Source of the DNA: Marchantia polymorpha subsp. ruderalis
Taxonomy: Eukaryota; Streptophyta; Marchantiopsida; Marchantiales; Marchantiaceae
Direction of reading: 5' to 3'
Assembly: GCA_037833965.1 (NCBI GenBank)
Contig: AP031353.1
Location: 17,362,501 to 17,426,500 of the forward strand
DNA length: 64,000 nt
This document shows positions 55,301 through 64,000 of this stretch, one piece after another (the stretch's first letter is position 1; every line of letters starts with the position of its first letter). The notes under the pieces are model-generated. The model had not been told where the DNA came from and did no database searches. It was given only the letters and a program-made list of their open reading frames with translations. The translations under genes and the position numbers were made by a program.

Positions 55301-58258
55301 TGATGGTCCGACAACCTTTTCCAAACTAAGAAATTTCTTTGGTTCTTCCCTCCGATTTCACTACTTAAAAGAAGACGGATGAATTTCATAACCATCAAAC
55401 ACTTTTACATGGTGTACAATTCCTTACCCAGAGCATGCAAGTGTCAACTAAATTCAACGACATTCAAGGTGCTTGAAAAAACTGGCACATGTACATCGTG
55501 TTCATCATGGCCAAACGTGCTCAACGGATGAAACTTCCCGCGGAATTTGCCGGGATCTTTGTCTACATTTACCAACGACCTCTAATTCTGGACATGATTT
55601 GAATCGCAATTCGAGAATTGTATAACTCTCCCACTTATTATTATAACACTGAAAATTTTAGCATTGAAAAATACTTTAAAATGTTATTATTAACATAACA
55701 GCAGAAAAAATTAATACATTCAAATCTCCCACATAAATTAAGATTTGTGCGTGAGTTGACTAGATTTATAATCTACCAAAGGAAATTACGGAGATAGCAA
55801 TGGGTCAATGTCTAGTCCATCTCCGCTGTCAAACTACTTTGTATATATGTTGAACGCCTTCAACTTCAACTTCTTTGCTGCTGTAGCTGCGGCATACAGC
55901 ATTTTTAGGTGAAGACACGCAGGTCAACATGATTGCATGTATCATCGCGTCAAATACTCAATAAGGATAATGCAAGTACTATGAAGGTCAATTATGCTAC
56001 TACATCACTGTTGAAATTCATTAAACTAGAATATGTGGAAATCTAAAACTATCTGACCAATAATCAATATTGTGTGTTTTGTAAACTTCATACGATGTGT
56101 TAGGTGTTATGATATGTTTGACTCTATGTGCAGGTGATGGTTAAGATTCAGATTGTAATCTTCTTAAATCATCTTCATTTTAAATTGGAAAATTGCACCT
56201 TATTTTTGCTTTAAGAAAACTATGTGTTTCATAATTATGTTTTTTCTGACTTTTTGGAAATAAACCTCAAGTATTGTTTGCATTTTGCTAAAGTGAGTTA
56301 CTCCATAGAGTTTAGAAGAGTTGCTCTCGTGCTCTTTCTAATCACAACCCAGTTCACTCTTTCTCCATACCACCTTTGAGTACATCAATCAAGTCGAGAA
56401 GTATAAATCAATTTGCTGGACATATCTACCTGCACTTACCCGAATGTCCAAGTCAGATGACTCCCTTGATTCCAAGTATGACTGCAGTATGATTGATACT
56501 GCAGTCACACAATTGATTTTTGATCACGTTTCCCTGCGCAGATTGAAGTATATTATATTATAACTGTGTCTCGCTTGATGTCCGTGCCTTAGATACGATA
56601 TCACCTACTTTACTCCGGATGGATATGATTTCATGTTCGCTTAGCAGAAGAATTTCCTACACCTTAGTAGTGTACACTGACTTTAACCCTTTCCGTAGAT
56701 GCCATGCTATTTAACATCTTCAGATCGATAGTAGACAAGAAATTAGCAATTTGGGCGTATCAATATACGTAGAAGGTGCTGGTTTTAAGTACATATGTCA
56801 ATCCCCTACTTGTGGGTGATAGATGGTAGCTATATTTCCCTTGCACCTCCATTTCCATTTGATTACCTCTTTCAGTTCTAATTTTTTATCATACACAGAA
56901 TTCGTGCAGTGATCGTGCGATCCTGCAGCCCTACAGACGTCATAATACTGTCACCATCATTTTTGTTTAGACTTGGACTCAAGAAAATTACCAAAGATTC
57001 TAAATTTACTTTGATGTGACAAAAACGAACCAGCCTAACGAGATTATGAACACTTGAAACCGGCTGGAGAATGCAAGAATGACTCATGGCAACGCACCAC
57101 TTAGCAGCTGGCACAACACTCCCTAAATGTGACGGAATAGAGCTGGTTCGTATGAAAAGTTAAGCTTAATAAAATTTTACGCCAACCGTGTATACGAAAT
57201 GGTTCTTGCTGTACTGCTGCCTGTGACACCGCAATCTCAAACTGATACTACAACTCTGAGATTCAATACAGCCGACATTCATTCGCGAGCACAATATTTT
57301 CTGTGTACCAGAGTCAACCATTTGTATTCATTTAAAACAAAGGATCACACAAAATATTCAAATCGATAGTGGAACAAAAACACAAACCCGTAGTCACAGT
57401 AGCCAAATTGCTCTCGATAATCAACAGATTTCTCATTCTCTCAAAGGAGAAGATGCAGGCATCAGTATAACCCGCTCTTTGCAAAACGGGATAGAGAAAC
57501 CATGAAGATGCCAGCCCCTTAACACTTCAAGGTCGTACATACGTTGATTACACTTGACAGGTACCATTAAGTAGAATAATACCAGACAAAAAAGGATGAG
57601 AAAAAGGACTGGAAAGTAGATGCAAGAAGTTTTAATTACTAGCTTAAAAAGTGATAACTCCTGCAATCTCTGGTCCTCAATAGGCAGCTCTTATAAAAGT
57701 GACCTGAAAGTCTTTATAAGAAAGAACGTAAGTAACTGTAGCTGCTCTGATCAAGCGTGCAGCTTACTAACTTCATCAGATTCATCAATAGCCTGAAAGA
57801 GGAAAGAGTATCATGATGCAGATACCATTGCAGAGATTACGGGTATCCTGTCTCAGTAGAACATGTTTTGTTGGAGTCCAGAACAGAAAGACTTCCTATA
57901 CAAGTGACGAACACTGGACTTCACTAAAACGATCCAAATACTTGTAGGTCCTGCACCCAGATATCTAGCCGAACATTGCCGAGTATGTGGAAAAGGGTTT
58001 TCACTGCTACGGCAATATGTACACAAACTCTACGGCATTAACAGCACTGTCTGCAAATTTAAAGACCGAATGAGACCCGGCACTAAATGAATCAAAATTT
58101 GAAGATAGGACGGTGACTGGGGAAATAATCTCGGAAGTCGTGTCACCTTGGCATTACCATCCACTTTTCATAAGGCCTGTGCAATCCACCCGGCTACGAA
58201 GGAGAGAGAAGTCCTCCCAAGACGAGAGCCAAAGAAAACCTCCTAAAACACAGTTCGC
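52301..58258. other. AT-rich intergenic region, no supported gene
   Basis: No frame longer than about 80 codons occurs and none is protein-like. Two diverged direct repeats occur near 52683 and 52777. A GC-richer patch near 55500-55600 holds a 32-codon frame (MAKRAQRM) of unknown meaning. The last 600 bp probably include the 3' UTR of the NO66-like gene. Confidence 0.5.
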
Positions 58259-60642
58259 TCACTTCATGACAACCAACAGTCCAGATTTGTAGAGTTGAGT
58301 CACCAGGTCCAAGGCAGCCTGCTTCGAATCAATAGAAAGGTTGGACACACAAACAGGAGTAGGGTAAGCAGTAATGAGTTCCTCCAAGGCTGGAGCAAAG
58401 TCCAGTGGGAACTCCAAGGATGAACCTGGGACAGAGCCTGCCTCACAACTGTCACTCAACTCGTTGTGCAAAGCTCTTGAATTATTCAGCATGTGGTATA
58501 AAACTGCTGAATCCTCCTCTACGACAAACCTTGCCACATCAGGGGCAACCAATCGTACTTTCGACATCATGTTCAATTTAATCAATGAACCACCTTCCTT
58601 TGTCGCCTCCGAGTCAGGCACATGAGGAAGTGGTAATCTGGCTTGTAAAAATTTTACCGCCATCTGGTCGACAGCTGAGTCCCAAGGTCCACTCTTCACC
58701 AGACGGTCCATGCACAAGATAACACGTTCTAAAAACGCAGCTCTTCGGGGATCATCTTTGTCAGAATGAGCAACCCCCATGTAAGTTGCAAAGTCTCTCG
58801 GGAGACTTTCTCTCAGTAGCAAATGGTCTTCCCAGGCCAGCTCTAAAGCTCGAGGAAGAGCTAGTTCCAGGTAGTCAGACCATGTATTTCGCTGCCCCAC
58901 AGACACTGTGATGTGAAGAGAATGAGTATCCGATGTTGCTTCCGCTTGATGGATTGTTCCTCTTGGCATATATCTGAAAAGATGTGCAAAAATGAGCGTC
59001 GGCTTCAAGTATTACCAATTTCCCTAGACGCCACTATGACTTGCCTAATCACCCACAATAGAAACTTTGGATGATTCTATTGGTCCTCACTATGTTCATT
59101 AATTTCGCTCCTAGTTCTGTCGGTCGACCCAACGAGGTAGGAACAAAGTACAACTAGAAAGAAACACACTCCTATCAGAGATGCCCGCTTTACGCAACGT
59201 AGTCATCAGACCTCGAACACAATTTCCGCAAATTGTGAAAAAAAACTTCGACCAAGCACAATGTGCATAGGTTGTAGCATAGGACAAACCAACGCCAAGA
59301 AGTAGTGACTTCCCAAATGACAAACACATTTTCCTGTCGGTTATTCAAAGTCTTTGATGTCAGCAGCCCGTCTACATGTCTTTCAAGACCCCACTAAACA
59401 CCAACATGCGCTGATGGACACCAAAACAATACCTCGTTCGCCAAACCACATGTGGCATAGTTGCCACATGTGGTTTGGCGAACGAGGAGCCCCATCCAAA
59501 GTGGTCCACTGTTTAATTTTCTTTATAGTGTTCAAGGTAGAAGGAAGACTCATATGCCTGAATACGTTTACATTATTGAGCTCTAAATCAAACCGACGTG
59601 CATGAAAGAGTGGAGGGTGCATGTGGAACACATGTAGAAGATGCACTTACAATAAATCTCCCGGTTCGAGGATCTCATCCAAGATCGGATCTCCTATGTC
59701 GTCCTGGGAGAAGTCAGGACTTGAAAACCTAGGAAGTACGTCGTCAAGTGATCGAGGTCTGTAACATCTCCATCTCTTTTTTCCTTCTGTCTGGAGAACA
59801 AATGCTTCGATATCATCGTAGTGAGGACTGAAGCCCTGTGACTTGGCTGGTGTGAGATAGGCATTGCAGCCTGCAACACAATGCCAGTACCTCTCAAATG
59901 CGGAGAGCAATAGAAACAAGGAGTTACTCCATCGCTGAGGGTGGAGTATCCGCACAGACCAGCCTTTGGCAAATTTTTTCCAGACCTGATTAGCTTTCGC
60001 AGCACCTTCTGTGGAGAAATTCGCCCTTGCTCCATCCTTGTACTTCGTAACGTCCACATTCATACCATATTTTAGGGTTTCTCGCTCAAAGAGTGTTTCA
60101 ATGTCCTCCTTCTCAAACCAGCCCTCGTACAGACTCCGATTCCGAGGGCGTCTTATGAGGAAAGGTCTCTTCTCCCAAAACTGTTCATGGAACCTCCCAA
60201 CGCTCAAGGGATGGATAAGCCACTGAAAGAACTGCTCTGATGCACTAGGATCAGGATCCCTGACAATACCCAGCCCGTCTTCGACGCCATCTGGTGATCG
60301 CAGGTCTTCTATGACCTCGGCCACAAAATTGTTCAGAAAACTTAAGCGCTCCGCATCTACATCCTCCTCTTCTACTTGGCTGTCGTCGGGGTCATCGGCA
60401 TCTGCACTTGCCTCCTGAGCCTCCTCGTCCTCTTCCTCACCGCAGTTGGTTTCGTCACATCCTTCCATCCTTAAGTCATCATCCCTATCGTCCGCTTGCT
60501 CCATTTCGCGCTCATGCTTCCTTTCCCCGGAGCTCGAACTGGTCGGTCCCTTGGCTCCTAGATCCCTCTCTGGCTCTGCTTCTCTGGAGACGGATGGCGA
60601 GCAGGACGAAGGGGAAAATCTAGTTCGCTTTCCTGCCTGCAT
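58259..60642 (-). CDS. NO66: NO66-type JmjC ribosomal oxygenase / histone demethylase
   Basis: Two coding exons are seen: complement(59651..60642) and complement(58259..58973), with a 677-bp GT-AG intron (TTATT|GTAAGT ... TTTCAG|ATATATG). They give 568 aa. Residues 1-95 are acidic and low-complexity. The cupin JmjC core has LIHPLSVGRFHEQFWEKRPF, the iron ligands His274 and Asp276 (SPHYDDIEAF), a Lys-containing QTEGKKRW, and the third ligand His339 in EPGDLLYMPRGTIHQA, which spans the splice site. The winged-helix C-terminal domain follows. Family members are nucleolar 2-oxoglutarate/Fe(II) oxygenases that hydroxylate a histidine of ribosomal protein uL2 and may demethylate H3K4/K36 methyl-lysine. 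Plant function is less certain. No lesions are seen. Confidence 0.93.
59432..59487. repeat. Perfect 26-bp inverted repeat in the NO66 intron
   Basis: Arms 59432-59457 and 59462-59487 are perfect reverse complements around TAGT. The RNA of either strand would form a long uninterrupted hairpin. Confidence 0.96.
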
Positions 60643-61640
60643 GCTGGACTCTCTTCAGCTACGAGAATCGTCCGTTCTTCCCTCGTGCTCCGGCTTCGTC
60701 TTGAAAGCGACGCTCCACTTTCTGTCAGACTCGGGCCGAAGCAGAAAATCTTCTCGATGCATACCCTGCCTGCTGCAAAACCTTCATGCAGGACACGGCG
60801 TCAACACTGCCGATGGGAAGGAGAGATAAACACTTGGACTACGGCGGCGAGGTGAGTCCAGTCGAGGCGGGGAAAGGAGAGGAGACGGGGGCCGCAAGGA
60901 GAGGCAAGGCCAAAGGGTGTAGTGCTCAACTATTTCTCGAGCATGCCCTGCAGGGACGCTCGATAGCTCGCTCGCTCGCTCACTCACTCACTCACTCACG
61001 GTATGTCGTCCAGGGCGAGAGAGCACAATCCAGCGACAAGGTTTCGAGGAGGCAGGCTGGCAGCACCACCGCTGCTGCTGCAGGAGAGCGCAGTTCGAAA
61101 TTTTTTCCCAGTCCAGCAGGCTGAAGACTTGTGCCGTAAAGAGGTGATGCGGGGACGGACAAACTTGTTGAAGTCACCCATGGCCCAGCTCGATCTGACT
61201 CATCACACACTCTCCCACCAAATGTCAAGATCTGCAGCATCCCGCTGCCCAACACTCCGCAGTGGGGGAAGAGGGAAGGCTGTGAGAGATAGCTCCATGA
61301 TACAGCTAAGTCACCACAAATCATCCGATGATTCTCACATTTCAGACCCTTGATTCTTATGAGCTGTCCTTGGAGCTCTCCCATCCCATCTGTCGGATCC
61401 ATCCGATCGCCGATCGATCTCTCCTCCTCCTTCCCTTATATGAACAAAACTATACTCCTCCCTCCTCTCACCGCTGCTCTTCCTGTCCCCTCCCCTGCTC
61501 TCCTCTTTACCCTCCCTGGCCCCTTCCCTCCCTCCTTCGCTCCCCTTCCTCCTTGTTGCCTTGCTCCTGCCGCCTCCCCTGTTTTTTACCCGCCTCTCGC
61601 TCTCTCGCTCGCATCTTGGGCAGGCCCTGGAATCTCGTCC
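60643..61640. promoter_or_regulatory. GC/CpG-rich upstream region of the NO66-like gene
   Basis: The region upstream of the ATG at 60642 is GC-richer than the genome background. It contains a GCTC/CACT microsatellite (60966-61000) and a pyrimidine-rich tract (about 61410-61620). It is probably the promoter and 5' UTR. Several overlapping frames here on both strands look like composition artefacts. A divergent plus-strand gene cannot be excluded. Confidence 0.5.
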
Positions 61641-63788
61641 GCCCGAATGAACGGCAAAAGTTTCTGTTCCGGTCCATCCGGCCTGCGGGACCGTGGATTG
61701 GCGGCCTCCGGGAATTTGGAATTTGGAGCTGGAATTTGGCCCTGCATGGCCCAGAGACAAGATGCCACTAATAGACCGGTCGAGCGGAGAGCATGGGCAC
61801 CCCCGACCTTCGGTTCAGCTGGCGACAGTCTAAAGATATCGGGCACTTTGGTCCGTCGCTAAGGTCCGGCGTTGGGAAGTCGGGAGATGGTGATATGGTC
61901 CGTGAACCACCTTATTCGTCTCTTTAGATTCCGTTTCATCAGCTTCTTCTTCGGCGCCGACGGCCCGAGTGATAGATCGACGACACGCGTTCGCGTTGCT
62001 CGCATCTGCAATTAGGTGAAGTCCACTTCACCAGAGTAGCCTGATAATAATGCGATTGAACAACTCGTGCTGGACAGTCGACGACGCTGGTTATCTAAAG
62101 CTCATTCCATTCTTCACTTCACTTCACTTCGCTTCGATGTATTGGGAAGTGTATGTAGCATCAATAAGAGGATCCAGTAGCCGATGGCAACTTGGCAGGT
62201 TTCGATACATTGTTGATGTACTTACGCGTGTCGCATTATCAACTACGCACAGTCTTTGCTTGTAGTACGTCCGCTTCCACTGGTAACCAATATTTCGTAT
62301 TTCTGACCCATTACACGGATCGACTATTGAGTTCGAAGGTGCACTGAGTATAATTTGTGCATTTTTCGGGCACTTCGGCCTTCGAAGTATTGCAAAAACT
62401 ACACCGTTATCGTGCTTCCGGTTGCATTGGACTTCCTAGACCAGATAAATTTACAGACCCTCCTTCCTTTTCAGATAGCAAATGCTTTCAATAAAAGCAC
62501 AACCACGCGGAATAGACAGGTTACAGACATGAATTGCCAATCGTTCCCGGTTGATCATCAGATAAAAGGTCAAGGAAAATCTTCGCAGAAGTCGGAAAAG
62601 CAATGTGCATTAAAACGTATCAGCCTTCGCGTTGTCCTACTTCAGCTTCGGCTTCACATGAGATAAAAACAGCTTCTTGGTAAACTGCGATGACTATATA
62701 AAGCAGACTCCGCCGATTCTGTGGAGGCCCTTTCCCGGTTAGGGAAGACAATATTTGCACAACAATACGTTCAGGGAGAAACAAACATACCTCAAGGTTG
62801 ACTTCTTCATTCCGGAACATATTTGGCAATAAATTAGCAGAAACAGCGCATATATACAGCACGTAAAGGCTGATTCTAGAGGCGTACCATGCTTTACGTA
62901 TTGAAGAGCAAATTTCAACGAGTTGCTTCCCTCATGCAGGAATATCTAGCTATCCTTCCTTTCCTGTTCAACATATTGATTCGACTTTCCCTCCGAAGAG
63001 TTTTGCAGTGCAATTCAGCACTGAAGAGTATTATCCTTCAGGTGAGTTCAAAACCTTGTGCTGAAACGTAACTTTCAAAGGCTTAAATTTGAGAAATCGT
63101 GCCGCGTATCTTGAACTAGTCCGGGCTTTCACATTACTATATAGGAATGAAGATGTAAAAGTTTTTTGAAACGGGGCACAACTTTTGACCCGAACACATA
63201 ACCACCTCTTTCAAACGAACAAACTACTCAGAATCTCACAACAACTCCCTGATTAGTCCCAGCAAGAACAAACAGTCAAAAGGGCTTTTTTAACTCTAAA
63301 TAACCATCAAGTGAACACTGGACCTGTGCAGACATGGTTCTCTGGCACTTCTCCCCCGAGTCTGACAGCTGTATCAAAATGGGAGTTGCTAAGCGTAACA
63401 AAAGTCGTTTATGCTCGGCTTGCCGAGCATGAACGACTTTTATGGTTGATTTAAGTCATCTCATGAGTTTACCGTCAGACGATATTTGTCAGTGAATCAA
63501 GAAAATTCATGTACCTCTCAACCAAGATCATTCATACCATCAATTGGATAAATTGCATTAAAAGATTCAACTCAATTCCAACCAATCCTAAGAGTTTAAT
63601 TTGTTTCGCCGTAAAGTTCTCACTTTGCACCTGTATGCTGTAATTTACACACCACCACAAATACGACTGTGTATTGTAAACCTGGCTATTCCTTGCTTAA
63701 AGAGGAGATAAATGATCATACACACACAAAAAGCTGTTTCGAATGACTTACCTCAGAATCCAGATGTCAGAAAAACCTCTCCACCTAC
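61641..63788. other. Intergenic region, no supported gene
   Basis: Short frames only. It lies between the promoter of the NO66-like gene and the 3' end of the gene at the right edge. Confidence 0.5.
63400..63441. repeat. 20-bp inverted repeat
   Basis: Arms 63400-63419 and 63422-63441 pair at 19 of 20 positions around TT. Confidence 0.92.
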
Positions 63789-63952
63789 TTAGGAATCATA
63801 GAGATTACGGTAGCTCCTTGCACCGTTCGAGCATTCAAGTGTGCCTGCGACTAAGCTAATGGCAGTCCAGAACTTATTATGTCCAGGGTCAGAAACGGAA
63901 TTAGCTAGAACCTTCACAAGCTGCATCCTTTGATGCATGTTGGCTTGAAAAT
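63789..63952 (-). CDS. Terminal exon of an unidentified gene (partial)
   Basis: An acceptor (GATACAG) precedes 63952. The frame reads DFQANMHQRMQLVKVLANSV and on to RSYRNLYDS, stopping at 63789. Composition and the splice signal are protein-like. The rest of the gene would lie right of the window. I do not recognise the family. Confidence 0.4.
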
Positions 63953-64000
63953 CTGTATCAATACATACAACACACGTAAAATATGCCGACAAAATTGGAA

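Noticed and set aside
56878..57114. Minus ORF of 78 codons upstream of the window's right gene cluster
   Set aside because: No recognisable features and surrounded by AT-rich non-coding DNA.
57433..57666. 77-codon minus ORF with a hydrophobic stretch
   Set aside because: No splice, start or family support. It probably lies in the 3' flank of the NO66-like gene.
61350..61862. Plus-strand 170-codon ORF in the CpG-rich region upstream of the NO66-like gene
   Set aside because: The first half is a pyrimidine-rich tract giving Pro/Leu/Ser runs, and overlapping frames on both strands are equally open. It is more likely promoter DNA.

Overview
The window is nuclear DNA of a land plant. The evidence is plant-type transposons (a Tat/Athila-like Ty3/gypsy element, Ty1/copia, pogo, MULE and CACTA-like elements), a LOB-domain gene fragment, a nuclear copy of plastid accD, and spliced host genes. 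I cannot name the species. The hydrolase-ARM gene family and the overall style suggest a non-flowering plant, but that is only an impression. Host DNA is AT-rich, while the large retrotransposon is GC- and CpG-rich.

Layout. From 1 to about 46.02 kb the backbone is a tandem array of one locus, seen as three units. Unit A is only the upstream and tail part: 1-1415, 17997-18110 and 21715-23733. Unit B is 23734-38080. Unit C is 38081 to about 46022. Units B and C each carry an intact minus-strand gene for an alpha/beta hydrolase fused to ARM repeats. Each unit has different transposon insertions, and the other units often preserve the empty site, so insertion ends can be read directly. Unit A holds a 16.6-kb LTR retrotransposon (1416-17991, target duplication AGTCT), a pogo element (18111-21714) and a CACTA-like non-autonomous element. 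Unit B holds a 5.8-kb MULE-like insertion (31664-37431) with a broken transposase, a broken LOB-domain gene and an accD fragment. Unit C holds a decayed pogo copy and a 614-bp pogo MITE. A decayed Ty1/copia element follows (about 48.3-52.3 kb), then several kb of AT-rich DNA. At 58.3-60.6 kb is a two-exon minus-strand gene for a NO66-type JmjC oxygenase, and at the right edge the last exon of an unidentified gene.

The most unusual object is the LTR retrotransposon. Its LTRs are about 5.39 kb each, almost as long as the 5.8-kb internal region. Each LTR encloses an intact ORF of 1044-1045 codons upstream of the LTR TATA box, so the ORF lies in U3. In the genomic RNA it would be a third gene 3' of pol. 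Gag and pol are in one frame, separated by a single TAG in the context TAG CAA TTA, which is the tobamovirus-type leaky stop. The element therefore appears to use stop readthrough for Gag-Pol and a U3-encoded accessory protein that is copied into both LTRs at each replication cycle. U3 is also full of 12-20 bp GC palindromes, some of them inside the ORF.
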